A stretch of 23,131 nucleotides of DNA, taken from positions 1 through 23,131 of the forward strand of contig CAZNLJ010000059.1 in NCBI GenBank assembly GCA_964573725.1, in the 5' to 3' direction. This DNA is from UBA6168 sp964573725 (lineage in GTDB: Bacteria > Bacteroidota > Bacteroidia > Chitinophagales > Saprospiraceae). Positions 14,333 to 23,076 of this stretch are shown one piece after another. The notes under the pieces are model-generated. The model saw nothing but the letters and a program-made list of their open reading frames with translations, had not been told where the DNA came from and searched no databases. A program made the translations under genes and the position numbers. Every line of letters starts with the position of its first letter. The first letter of the stretch is position 1.

Positions 14333-16270
14333 ATGCTTCAAACCATGTATTCAATTGGCCGTGAAATCAGCAAAGACCGAGACGAATGGGCCGATATCAT
14401 AGAGCCACCAAAGCTCAATGACAAGGACGAAGAAAAAACCCTATATGCATTCAATGTGATTTTTGACTTAAACCAGGAAATGGTTCTATTTGACAAAAAT
14501 CAACTTGTACCATATGAAAAGGAGTATGATAAATTAAAAGACTTGAGATGTCTAAAAGTCGCAGGCGGAAATAACAAGGCTATTTATGTTTCAGTGGATG
14601 CCAATAAGCTAGATCTATTGGCAAAAACACTTTTCGGTAAACATGACAAGAATGGTGAGTATCCAGAAATTGGAGAATTTCTGGAAGCCATTTCCAAAGA
14701 TGCACCAGAGGTTGCTGCAAGTAAACTCGGGTCTGTTCTAAAGAAGATACCAAAATTGAGTAAAGACTTTTTTAAAGTTTTTGGTGAAGACGGTAAGGAC
14801 GGAAAAACCAAGTGTAGTTTAAAAAAATTGAATGAAGATTTCAATTTATCCAAGGACGAAAAAATCGTCTTAATCTATACCAGTGTAACCGATTCTGAAT
14901 CCCAAATCGAAAATGTACCCATCAGCCACCTAGAAGGGTATGAAGAGTTTATTCAAAAGAAATTTTTTTCTTCCGGTCAATCAGGTAAAAAATACGAAAA
15001 TCCGCTTGTGAAACTATGCTATGCAACAGGTGAACAGTTGCCAGATGTCAGCGAAGCTCAATTTAGCGGCAGGTATAACATAAATAAATATTTTCAGAAC
15101 ACGAACTTGAACTTTGTTTCCAATTTTGACAAGGCAAATATTTCTGTTGGATATCAAGCATCCCAAGAGGTCACAACTCTTCTTGATAGGGGCGCCAATT
15201 ATTTACTTAAAAACATGACTTGTGACATCGCAGATATCCGACATGTAGTCATCCCGCATTTCTTCAATCAGGAAAATTTCGAAATCAAGAGACTTACCCC
15301 CATCAACAAACGGGCGGATCTGCTTTTTAAACTCACCGAACTGTGGGAGGTAGAGAATTTCCTCGATAAATACTCGGATGTGGAAGACCTGTATTGGCTA
15401 ACTTTCATGGGTATTGATTCGGATGGAAATTATTTTAAGGTGGGAAACTTAATTAAGGATATCCCTTCCTTTCATTTTAGGAATATCCAAGCAGAATTAA
15501 AAAAAGCAGGTGAGACGCTTTCTCCTTGGCTCGGCAGCAAATACGCCTTCAACCTTTATTCTTTTTACAAATCAATCCCGGTCAGGAAGGACAAGGAAAA
15601 AGTGAACAAGGCATTGTTGCTGTTTTCTTCTGTTTTGGAACAGCGCAAGATTGAGAAGTCTTTGTTGTTTAAATATTTTTCCGAACTGATGTTATGCCAT
15701 TGGTTCGAACGGTATAAGGCCTATTCCAACATTTTAATTTCTTCAAAAGAAAAATTCGATTATACCGTGAAGGATGCCGTGTTTAAGTATCTGGCATTTT
15801 TTACGGCACTTCAAAACCTTCATCTACTCAAAGAAAATGTTTTTAATATGGAAGTAACAATAAGTAAAAAAAATCCCGCCGAGAGCATAGACAGCTTTTT
15901 TAGCTCAATGGGCTATAATAATGAGCAAAAAGCCCTTTATTATCTGGGCCGAGTGCTAAACCGGGTAGTTTATGAGCAAACTGGTGTGAAGAAACACAAG
16001 AAAAACGCATTAGATAAACTCAACTATAATGGTATGGATAAGCAGGCCATTTACCGCTTTGCAAACGAGTTATTTGAGGCTGCTCGTCATTACGACATTA
16101 CTGAAAATATCAAATGGGATTGGGGCCGCTTCGGTGAGCATTTTGACTTCAACAATTGGCGGATGGCAACCCAGGAAGCCCTCTTCTTCATCCTTACCGG
16201 TTACACGTTCAGCATCAAATCCGAAAAACCAAAAGCCGACGACCCTAACACTTCGACTAATAACAATTAA
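14333..16270 (+). CDS. cas8b: type I-B CRISPR-associated large subunit Cas8b (Csh1/TM1802 family)
   Basis: This is a 645-residue large subunit of the type I-B Cascade complex, which recognises the PAM and positions target DNA. The N-terminus MLQTMYSIGREISK is characteristic of Csh1/TM1802 proteins (usually ML.aiy.IG.i), and the size is right. The single Cys at LCYATGEQLPD (C229) lies where relatives often carry a CxxC zinc site, so that site looks lost. The helical C-terminus (...QEALFFILTGYTFSIK) corresponds to the part that in some type I-B and I-D systems is also made separately as the Cas11 small subunit. It is the first gene of the operon, 12 bases before cas7. An alternative start is ATG 14345. 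Family assignment also rests on position beside cas7-cas5-cas3. Confidence 0.88.
   Translation: MLQTMYSIGREISKDRDEWADIIEPPKLNDKDEEKTLYAFNVIFDLNQEMVLFDKNQLVPYEKEYDKLKDLRCLKVAGGNNKAIYVSVDANKLDLLAKTLFGKHDKNGEYPEIGEFLEAISKDAPEVAASKLGSVLKKIPKLSKDFFKVFGEDGKDGKTKCSLKKLNEDFNLSKDEKIVLIYTSVTDSESQIENVPISHLEGYEEFIQKKFFSSGQSGKKYENPLVKLCYATGEQLPDVSEAQFSGRYNINKYFQNTNLNFVSNFDKANISVGYQASQEVTTLLDRGANYLLKNMTCDIADIRHVVIPHFFNQENFEIKRLTPINKRADLLFKLTELWEVENFLDKYSDVEDLYWLTFMGIDSDGNYFKVGNLIKDIPSFHFRNIQAELKKAGETLSPWLGSKYAFNLYSFYKSIPVRKDKEKVNKALLLFSSVLEQRKIEKSLLFKYFSELMLCHWFERYKAYSNILISSKEKFDYTVKDAVFKYLAFFTALQNLHLLKENVFNMEVTISKKNPAESIDSFFSSMGYNNEQKALYYLGRVLNRVVYEQTGVKKHKKNALDKLNYNGMDKQAIYRFANELFEAARHYDITENIKWDWGRFGEHFDFNNWRMATQEALFFILTGYTFSIKSEKPKADDPNTSTNNN
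15848..16270 (+). CDS. candidate internal Cas11b small subunit within cas8b
   Basis: An in-frame ATG at codon 506 of cas8b would yield a 140-residue helical protein (MEVTISKKNPAESIDSFF...), preceded by the purine-rich AAAGAAAA about ten bases upstream. No separate small-subunit gene exists in the operon, and internal translation of Cas11 from cas8b is known in other type I-B systems. The exact start is inferred, not shown. Confidence 0.3.
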   Translation: MEVTISKKNPAESIDSFFSSMGYNNEQKALYYLGRVLNRVVYEQTGVKKHKKNALDKLNYNGMDKQAIYRFANELFEAARHYDITENIKWDWGRFGEHFDFNNWRMATQEALFFILTGYTFSIKSEKPKADDPNTSTNNN

Positions 16271-16282
16271 ATCAGCATTATT

Positions 16283-17275
16283 ATGGCAATAACACACAAT
16301 TCCGACTTTCTCTTTCTCTTTGAAGCTAGTCTCTGTAATCCGAACGGCGACCCTGATCAGGAAAACAAGCCGCGTATGGACTATGATACTGAAACCAATT
16401 TGGTAACTGATGTACGTATCAAGCGCTACATAAGGGACTTTCTGAAAGAAAAAGGAGAAGATATTTTCGTAGACCTTGAAGGGGATTCAAAAGTCACGAT
16501 GGACAATAAATTGACTGGAGCGCTCAGAAAGATTTGGGACAAAGAAAATGAAATGCGCGAAGTGCTAGGCTCAGAAGAGATGCTAGCAAAATACAATGCC
16601 ATCAAAGATGCCGATGCTACAAAAACCGTATCAAAAATCATAACCGACAAACCTGCTGATGCATCCGTCAATAAAGCATTGTTAAGCGGCCTTGTATCAA
16701 AGAAATTTACAGACATTAGGATGTTCGGAAGTGCCTTTGCAATTAAAGGTTTCGATAGAAGCATTACAGGGCCAATCCAAATGAATTGGGGCTATTCGCT
16801 CAACAAAGTGTATCTGCTCGACTCAGATACCATAGCCTCTGTTATGAGCGATGGTAACAGTACCTTTGGGAAAGACTATCGTGTAAAATACAGCCTTATC
16901 GCCGTCCACGGCACCATAAACAAATCGGCTGCCGCAAGCACTGGTTTGACGGATGCTGATGTAGAAAAATTCAGGAACGCACTGTGGCAGTGCATCTCTG
17001 CTAACCCAACACGATCCAAACTGAACCAGTACCCTAAATTGTATGTCGAATTGGTTTACAACGAAGGTTACTATAACGGTCATTTTGGTGATTTGAGGAA
17101 CCTGATAAGTACTGAGCCTAAGGAAAAAGACAAAGACCGGGAAGTGAAATCATTCAATGACCTGAAGGTGGATTTTTCCAAACTTGAGGATCTCATAGTA
17201 AAAGAAAAAGGGGCTGACAAACCCATCTTCGATGTAAAAATTAAGACTTCCGCTGATCTAAAAGACAAATTTTGA
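16283..17275 (+). CDS. cas7: type I-B Cascade backbone subunit Cas7 (Csh2)
   Basis: This 330-residue RAMP protein polymerises along the crRNA spacer to form the Cascade backbone. The N-terminal strand FLFLFEASLCNPNGDPDQENKPRMD (residues 10-34) is the hallmark of the Csh2/Cst2-type Cas7 family. It is followed by TDVRIKRYIRDFL. The central RMFGSAFAI and SITGPIQMNWGYSLNKV segments complete the family pattern. It lies 12 bases after cas8b and its TGA stop precedes the cas5 ATG by two bases. Nothing appears missing. Confidence 0.95.
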   Translation: MAITHNSDFLFLFEASLCNPNGDPDQENKPRMDYDTETNLVTDVRIKRYIRDFLKEKGEDIFVDLEGDSKVTMDNKLTGALRKIWDKENEMREVLGSEEMLAKYNAIKDADATKTVSKIITDKPADASVNKALLSGLVSKKFTDIRMFGSAFAIKGFDRSITGPIQMNWGYSLNKVYLLDSDTIASVMSDGNSTFGKDYRVKYSLIAVHGTINKSAAASTGLTDADVEKFRNALWQCISANPTRSKLNQYPKLYVELVYNEGYYNGHFGDLRNLISTEPKEKDKDREVKSFNDLKVDFSKLEDLIVKEKGADKPIFDVKIKTSADLKDKF

Positions 17276-17277
17276 AA

Positions 17278-18051
17278 ATGGAAATCCTCACGTTCGACAT
17301 AGCGGGGAAGATTGCCCATTTCAGAAAGTATTATGCGAACAACACGGCGATGAGCTTTACGCTCCCGCCACGTACCTCGCTAATGGGCATTGTGGCGGCC
17401 ATGCTCGGGCTTCCCCGTGATAGTTATTACAAGGCTTTGTCTTCCGAGCACCTGCGGTTTGGCATCCGCATACTCCGGCCTGTAAAAAAATCCTTTCATC
17501 GAATGAATTTATTGAAGATCAATGGGGAAAAGGACTTCCGGGGAAGACTTGGCCACACACAAACCCCTTTCGAAGTAGTCACTGGTCTTGATTTAAGGAA
17601 AGATATGGTGCTCTACAGGGTTTACGTTACACCTGTTGATGATGCAGGCTTGGGGATTTTCTACCAGTTAAAAGAGCATTTATTGGCTAATAAAAAGGTG
17701 TTTTCCCTATCACTGGGCACTGCGAATTTTTCTGCAGAAGTCAAGAACCCTAGGTTCTTCACAAAAGACCAATGGAAAGAAAAGGCGGCATCTGGGAACG
17801 ATTTTCAATACATCCATTCAGCCATTTCATCCAATCAAGTCGAGGGGATTGATACCAATGCAGGGAAAATTTCACTTGAAGAAGAATTGATGCCTGCCAA
17901 CTTCGTAGATGATTATAACCGGGAACTGACTGGCCCGATGTGGCGGATACTTTTTTCTACAGATGGGCAGCCAATGCGGCTTAAATTGAACGGAAACTTT
18001 ATTGAATTAAATAACGACCGGGAACCCGAATTAATCACCTTTTTAGATTAA
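17278..18051 (+). CDS. cas5: type I-B Cascade subunit Cas5
   Basis: This 257-residue RAMP protein binds the 5' handle of the crRNA and contacts Cas8b. The start MEILTFDIAGKIAHFRKYYANN and the PPRTSLMGIVAAMLGLPRDSYY segment (30-51) fit the Cas5b/Cas5h family. A TTG six bases earlier (17272) overlaps the cas7 stop and could start two extra residues. I prefer the ATG at 17278. The stop overlaps the cas3 start as TAATG, so translation is coupled. Confidence 0.93.
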   Translation: MEILTFDIAGKIAHFRKYYANNTAMSFTLPPRTSLMGIVAAMLGLPRDSYYKALSSEHLRFGIRILRPVKKSFHRMNLLKINGEKDFRGRLGHTQTPFEVVTGLDLRKDMVLYRVYVTPVDDAGLGIFYQLKEHLLANKKVFSLSLGTANFSAEVKNPRFFTKDQWKEKAASGNDFQYIHSAISSNQVEGIDTNAGKISLEEELMPANFVDDYNRELTGPMWRILFSTDGQPMRLKLNGNFIELNNDREPELITFLD

Positions 18052-20507
18052 TGACCATGTCTTCCTTTTACTCCCATGCCAAGTATATCCCGGAAAATGG
18101 AAAGTTGGGTACAAAGAAAATCTTCGAACACACATTTGGTGTTCGGGATAAGGCAATCAGGCAATTATTCCACGCAGTCAATTTCCCAAGTTCGGAAGCT
18201 ACCGGATGGGAGGAGTTCTTGTCACTGGTTACACTTTTGCATGATCTTGGGAAATACACATCCTTTTTTCAAGATTACCTGCTTGGCCGGCCACACAACC
18301 GGGTGTTGAAACAACATGCCCGTTTCGGTGCAAATGTTATATGGAACTTGCTGCAAAAAGACCCTGACATTGCTTTTGTAGGTTATTTTATAATAAAAAA
18401 CCATCACAGGAATTTACATACACCGACAGATTGCGGCCAAGATAAGTTTTTGGATAAATACGGTTATTTAGATGTTAAGGAAATATTTGAAAAGCAGAAG
18501 GATAACATCTGGGAACATCTTGGCCAGGTAGAAAAAGAGCTTGGGTTGTCCGAATTGTCGAAAATGTTTGAATTGCCAGAAAAGAGACGGTTTGGAATTT
18601 TTGTGGACGAATGGACCGAGGAAAGAGCTGCTATCCATCGCTATTTTTTCATCAACTATTTTTTCTCTCTTCTAATCGAAGGAGATAAGCTGGATGCCTC
18701 CGATACGACCCAGTATAATAAATCGGAGCTTAGGAGTACCGCTGTTGCAGAGTTCATTTCAAGAAAAAAAGCAGTGGATAATGCGCATAATAGATTAAGG
18801 ACAGATGTAAGAACGGAAGTCATTAATTGCTTAAAGGAAGGTGATATTTTGGAGAGAAAACTCTTTATGCTCACCGCCCCAACAGGAATCGGAAAGACGC
18901 TTACTGCATTGGACTTTGCCATTCAACTAAGGGGTATGCTGCCGCACAGGCCACAAATCATTACCGGGCTTCCATTCATCAACATCATCGAGCAGACGAT
19001 GGACGAATACCAGAAAGTGCTACCAGAAGAAACGGGGAAGGTCCTTGGCCATTACCAATATGCAGATATCTTTGGTAAGAAAGAGGAAATGAAAGGTGGG
19101 GAGGGCGAAGAGGATTCCGAAGAAGAATATTCTCATAAAAGAATGGAGCTGGAAACGTGGCAGGCCGACATCGTGGTGACTTCGTTTGCACAATTGCTAC
19201 AGACACTGATTTCTCATAAGAACAGGTCGCTGCTGAAGTTCAATCACTTTGCTGGAGCCATTGTCATAATGGATGAAGTGCAAAGTTTAAAACTTGAACA
19301 GGTGCCGATAATTGGTACGGTAATATATCTTATGAGCGAGTTATTAGGGACTAGGTTCATCCTTATGACAGCCACCAAGCCATTGATCTTTGAATTGGCC
19401 CAAAAGGAAATCTTGGATAGATACCTTCCTGAAAAAAAGATTGAAGTAATTCCGTTGATTAAAGACCCGGAATATATTTTTAGTCAATTTTGCCGCACTC
19501 AAATAGTCCCGTTATTGAAAGAAAAACTGGGAGATGCCAAAGCATTTATAACGGTTTTTTCCGAAAAATGGCAACCCGGAAAATCCTGTTTGATAGTCTG
19601 CAATACTGTTAATCGCTCCATTGAGGTTTTCAATGAACTCAATAGTTGGGTGAACGGGAACGGACATAAAAACCCTATGTATTATCTGTCCACAAACGTA
19701 CTCCCGATTCATCGGCTTGGTATTATCCACGACATCAAGAAAGATATTTCAGACGGTAAAAAGCCCGTTCTTGTCTCCACACAAGTAGTGGAGGCTGGTG
19801 TTGACCTCGACTTTGATATGGGTTTCAGGGATTTGGGCCCAATTGATTCCATTATTCAAGTGGCAGGCAGGATTAACCGGGAAAACTCACCAGGACGGAA
19901 ATATTCGCCGTTGTACATCATTGATTTCGGAGACTGTCAAAGAATTTACAAGACCATCATGGAAACGCAAGCAAGACTTGCGCTAGGACATGACCCGATT
20001 CTTGAGCCTGACTACTATTTACTTGTGGAAACGTATTTCCTAAAAGTGGCTGAAAAAGGGGCTTACAGCTATTCAAGGAAATTGTTTAATGGTATATTAA
20101 AGCTACAATATGATGGCAATCCACTTGATGATGAAACGATGCCTATCAATCAATTCATGGTCATTGAAGAGAGCAACCGGGTTATTTCAGTATTTGTGGA
20201 GTGGAATGAAGAAGCAACGGCTGCGAAACAGGCCTACCTGGCTATGCTCAATGAACCTGATAAGACAATAGCAAGAGAACTGAAAGCGAAATTTGATAAG
20301 CACTATAAAAGGACCTTTCATCAGCATATTGTGGCAGTGCCATTCTATTATTGTGAGCCTTTGGATTGGATGGACCCGACCCATCCTGACGTACGCATTA
20401 AGATTGTAGAGATCAAAGAACGGCAAAAATGGTACAGCTTACCAAGAGGATTCAATCGACACCAGGCTGCGATTGAAAAAACAACAGTCACAACTTTAAT
20501 GCTTTAG
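18051..20507 (+). CDS. cas3: CRISPR-associated HD nuclease-helicase Cas3
   Basis: This is an 818-residue fused effector that Cascade recruits to unwind and degrade target DNA. The N-terminal HD nuclease has H27, HDLGK at 64-68, H89 and HH at 118-119. The SF2 helicase follows: Walker A TAPTGIGKT (275-283), DEVQ box (408-411), the TATKP motif III just after, and QVAGRINREN (motif VI) about 200 residues later. All catalytic and ATP-binding residues look intact, so the protein should be active. Start ATG 18051 shares bases with the cas5 stop; a second ATG two codons on is an alternative. The cas6 start follows the stop by three bases. Confidence 0.95.
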   Translation: MTMSSFYSHAKYIPENGKLGTKKIFEHTFGVRDKAIRQLFHAVNFPSSEATGWEEFLSLVTLLHDLGKYTSFFQDYLLGRPHNRVLKQHARFGANVIWNLLQKDPDIAFVGYFIIKNHHRNLHTPTDCGQDKFLDKYGYLDVKEIFEKQKDNIWEHLGQVEKELGLSELSKMFELPEKRRFGIFVDEWTEERAAIHRYFFINYFFSLLIEGDKLDASDTTQYNKSELRSTAVAEFISRKKAVDNAHNRLRTDVRTEVINCLKEGDILERKLFMLTAPTGIGKTLTALDFAIQLRGMLPHRPQIITGLPFINIIEQTMDEYQKVLPEETGKVLGHYQYADIFGKKEEMKGGEGEEDSEEEYSHKRMELETWQADIVVTSFAQLLQTLISHKNRSLLKFNHFAGAIVIMDEVQSLKLEQVPIIGTVIYLMSELLGTRFILMTATKPLIFELAQKEILDRYLPEKKIEVIPLIKDPEYIFSQFCRTQIVPLLKEKLGDAKAFITVFSEKWQPGKSCLIVCNTVNRSIEVFNELNSWVNGNGHKNPMYYLSTNVLPIHRLGIIHDIKKDISDGKKPVLVSTQVVEAGVDLDFDMGFRDLGPIDSIIQVAGRINRENSPGRKYSPLYIIDFGDCQRIYKTIMETQARLALGHDPILEPDYYLLVETYFLKVAEKGAYSYSRKLFNGILKLQYDGNPLDDETMPINQFMVIEESNRVISVFVEWNEEATAAKQAYLAMLNEPDKTIARELKAKFDKHYKRTFHQHIVAVPFYYCEPLDWMDPTHPDVRIKIVEIKERQKWYSLPRGFNRHQAAIEKTTVTTLML

Positions 20508-20510
20508 CCG

Positions 20511-21179
20511 ATGAACTCTGTCAAAGTCTCAACCATGTTTTTTCCTGAAATCAATTTGCCTAATAGGAGTGGTCACCAACTGAGGGGCTATTTCGGAAAT
20601 TTGTTCAAAGAACATTCCCCATTACTTCACAATCATTTTGGCGATGGTAAATTGAGGTATGCTTATCCTTTAGTGCAGTATAAAATCATAGATAGAATCC
20701 CCATATTGACGGGAATAGATGAAGGAGCTCAAGTGATGGTAGATCTGTTTATTAAAATCAGAGAGCTTAAAATTTCCAATACGACTTACCCGCTTCTCCA
20801 AAAAAATGTGGAGGTGGGACAGAAAGAAATCGGTGTCGTCGCCTCCCTCCAATCCTATCGGTTCAAAACCCTGTGGATGGCCTTGAACCAAGAAAATTAC
20901 CCTGAATATATGGCCATGAATGGCGAGGATAGAAAGGCCTTCTTAAACCGGATATTAACCGGTAACATTCTCTCCTTTTTCAAGGGTATCGGCCTTTATC
21001 TGAAGCCAGAGGAACGCATCCTTTTGACAGCAAGAACACAGGAAAAAACCACCAAATTCAAAGACCGGTCGATGTTGGCATTTCATGGAGAGTTCACCAC
21101 CAATGTGCTACTGCCCGACTTCATTGGTTTGGGTAAGTCTGTTTCACGGGGCTTCGGTACCATCCAAAAAATCGCTTGA
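20511..21179 (+). CDS. cas6: CRISPR pre-crRNA endonuclease Cas6
   Basis: This 222-residue RAMP endoribonuclease cuts the CRISPR repeat in the precursor transcript and yields the 8-nt 5' handle. The C-terminal glycine-rich loop GLGKSVSRGFGTI (206-218) is the family signature for RNA binding. The N-terminal half has several His that could serve catalysis (H22, H35, H40, H42), in a segment SGHQLRGYFGNLFKEHSP. It resembles the Bacteroidota Cas6 subgroup more than the classical Cas6 of E. coli. It sits between cas3 and cas1, whereas many I-B loci have cas6 at the operon front. Confidence 0.88.
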   Translation: MNSVKVSTMFFPEINLPNRSGHQLRGYFGNLFKEHSPLLHNHFGDGKLRYAYPLVQYKIIDRIPILTGIDEGAQVMVDLFIKIRELKISNTTYPLLQKNVEVGQKEIGVVASLQSYRFKTLWMALNQENYPEYMAMNGEDRKAFLNRILTGNILSFFKGIGLYLKPEERILLTARTQEKTTKFKDRSMLAFHGEFTTNVLLPDFIGLGKSVSRGFGTIQKIA

Positions 21180-21182
21180 CTC

Positions 21183-22172
21183 ATGCAACTACACATCAAT
21201 TCATACGGTGCTTACCTGCATGTGAAAGACCTTTTGTTCGAGGTGTCGGTACGGATCGAAGGAGAAGACAAAAAGAGTCAAGTGGCAGCCCACAAGGTGA
21301 AGAGCATCTGGCTAAGTACCGGAACGGCACTGTCGAGCGATGCCGTGAAACTGGCTATGCGGCACAACATCGATATTGTGTTCCTGGAAAACAACGGGAC
21401 GCCAATCGGCCGGGTGTGGCACTCAAAACTGGGCAGCACAACGCTCATTCGTAAGCGTCAACTGGAGGCGAGTCTGGGGCCTGAGTCGCTGCGCTACACA
21501 AAAGAGTGGGTGGGTACCAAGATGGACAACCAATTGGCCTTTGTGGAGGGGTTGCGTAAGCATCGACCTCAGCACCACAGCTATCTCGATTCCCAGCTGT
21601 CGGCCATGGCGACGCTCCGCAAGCAAGTGGCCGATGTGACAGCAGCGCACGTGAACGATGTAGCGGATAGCATTCGGGGTTGGGAGGGGACCTGCGGGCG
21701 GCTTTATTTTGAGACACTCAGCTTTGTACTGCCGCAGCAATACCAATTTGGGGGCAGGAGTTTCCGTCCGGCGAAAGATGCATTCAACGCCTTCCTGAAC
21801 TATGCCTACGGAGTACTGTACAGTCGAGTGGAAAAGTCGCTGATCTTAGCGGGACTTGACCCCTATGTCGGTTTCCTGCATCGTGACGATTACAGCTACA
21901 AGAGCATGGTTTACGATTTCATAGAGCCATATCGGGGCTATGCTGACAAGGTGGTATTCTCTTTATTTTCTGCAAGAAAAGTGCGACAAGACCATACAGA
22001 TAATATCAAGAACGGCGTGTCCATGAATAAGGATGGCAAAGCGTTGCTGATGGAACATTTTAACCAATACTTGGAGGAGCAGCGAGTGCGATACAAGGGC
22101 AGGCAGCAGACCCGGGCAGCCACTATTCAGTTTGATGCGCACCAACTGGCCAATGAGCTACTTGGAAAATAG
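21183..22172 (+). CDS. cas1: CRISPR integrase Cas1
   Basis: This 329-residue metal-dependent integrase inserts new spacers into the array as a complex with Cas2. The N-terminal beta domain begins MQLHINSYGAYLHVKDLLFEV. Active-site residues are present: E168 in GWEGTCGRLYF, H233 in GFLHRDD and D245 in VYDFIEPYR, with E248 next to it. The length is typical. It begins three bases after the cas6 stop. Its first two thirds are visibly richer in G+C than the flanking cas genes (34/60 in 21301-21360), which hints at a separate history of the adaptation module. Confidence 0.96.
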   Translation: MQLHINSYGAYLHVKDLLFEVSVRIEGEDKKSQVAAHKVKSIWLSTGTALSSDAVKLAMRHNIDIVFLENNGTPIGRVWHSKLGSTTLIRKRQLEASLGPESLRYTKEWVGTKMDNQLAFVEGLRKHRPQHHSYLDSQLSAMATLRKQVADVTAAHVNDVADSIRGWEGTCGRLYFETLSFVLPQQYQFGGRSFRPAKDAFNAFLNYAYGVLYSRVEKSLILAGLDPYVGFLHRDDYSYKSMVYDFIEPYRGYADKVVFSLFSARKVRQDHTDNIKNGVSMNKDGKALLMEHFNQYLEEQRVRYKGRQQTRAATIQFDAHQLANELLGK

Positions 22173-22179
22173 GTATACT

Positions 22180-22470
22180 ATGACAGCTTGGGTGATTTAT
22201 GACATTGAAAATGACAAGGCTCGGACGCGGGTAGCAAAGTACTGCAAACAGGCGGGACTGTATCGAGTGCAATTGAGTGTATTCGTGGGTACGTTGAGCA
22301 AAAACGATAAGGATTCACTTTCGCTACAAATAGAACAGGAGATTGATATGGCGAAGGACAAAGTATACATTTTTCCCATTTCGAGGGACGAGATGCAACA
22401 AATCGTACTCTTGGGCCAGGCTTTCGACAAGAAGTTGGTGACGGACAAGGTGCGAGCATTATTTTTTTAA
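22180..22470 (+). CDS. cas2: CRISPR adaptation protein Cas2
   Basis: This 96-residue ferredoxin-fold protein is the dimeric core of the Cas1-Cas2 integration complex. MTAWVIYDIENDKARTRVAKYC shows the first beta strand with the conserved Asp (D8), followed by VQLSVFVGTL. The frame is open to 22132 inside cas1, but ATG 22180, seven bases after the cas1 stop, is the natural start. The TAA stop abuts the cas4 start. Confidence 0.95.
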   Translation: MTAWVIYDIENDKARTRVAKYCKQAGLYRVQLSVFVGTLSKNDKDSLSLQIEQEIDMAKDKVYIFPISRDEMQQIVLLGQAFDKKLVTDKVRALFF

Positions 22471-22471
22471 T

Positions 22472-23053
22472 ATGGAGAATTTTAGTTTAACGCCTTCGCA
22501 TATTATTGAATATTTGTTCTGTCCAAGGTTTATTTATTTTGAATATGTACTACGTATCCCTGAATTCCAGGATAAATATTTCAAAGTACAAAAGGGACGG
22601 GAGCTACATGCGAGAAAAGAAAAAGAGAACATAGAATACTTGCGAAAACGTATTGGTGTAGTGGAAAAGTACATTGGTCAATACCTGACAAATGATGTAT
22701 TACGTGGCGAGGTGGATGAGGTGTTATTGTTGGACGACGGAACTATGGCACCACTTGATTATAAATTTGCCGAATTCAAAGACCGGATTTTTGAGACTTA
22801 TCAGACTCAACTCTATTGTTACGCCTGGCTTATCGAGGACAATTTTGGAATATCGGTTAACCGTGGCTATCTGGTTTATACGCGTAGCCAAAATAAGCTA
22901 GTGGAAGTGCCTATCAGTCGGGACGATATTGATACGATGAAGAAATGTGCAGTAGATATCCAAGATCTCATCACTAAGAACTGGTTCCCTAAAGCGACAC
23001 GATATAAGCGCAGGTGCTTAGACTGTACGTACCGGAATATTTGCATCCAATAA
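22472..23053 (+). CDS. cas4: CRISPR adaptation exonuclease Cas4
   Basis: This 193-residue RecB-like nuclease trims prespacers and selects those with a correct PAM together with Cas1-Cas2. The N-terminal C17 in YLFCPRF and the C-terminal C182, C185 and C191 (CLDCTYRNIC) form the four ligands of the Fe-S cluster. The nuclease motifs are GEVDEVLLLDDG and PLDYKFAE (D...xK). It starts one base after the cas2 stop. It lies last in the operon rather than before cas1, which is the more usual place in I-B loci. Confidence 0.94.
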   Translation: MENFSLTPSHIIEYLFCPRFIYFEYVLRIPEFQDKYFKVQKGRELHARKEKENIEYLRKRIGVVEKYIGQYLTNDVLRGEVDEVLLLDDGTMAPLDYKFAEFKDRIFETYQTQLYCYAWLIEDNFGISVNRGYLVYTRSQNKLVEVPISRDDIDTMKKCAVDIQDLITKNWFPKATRYKRRCLDCTYRNICIQ

Positions 23054-23076
23054 GTGATTGGTATTGTTTATATTTG
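23040..23076 (+). promoter_or_regulatory. candidate CRISPR leader promoter
   Basis: TATATTTG at 23069-23076 fits the Bacteroidota TAnnTTTG -7 element exactly. A TTTG lies at 23040-23043, 25 bases upstream, slightly longer than the usual 19-21. It starts AT-rich DNA right after cas4, where the leader of an array is expected. Confidence 0.4.
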
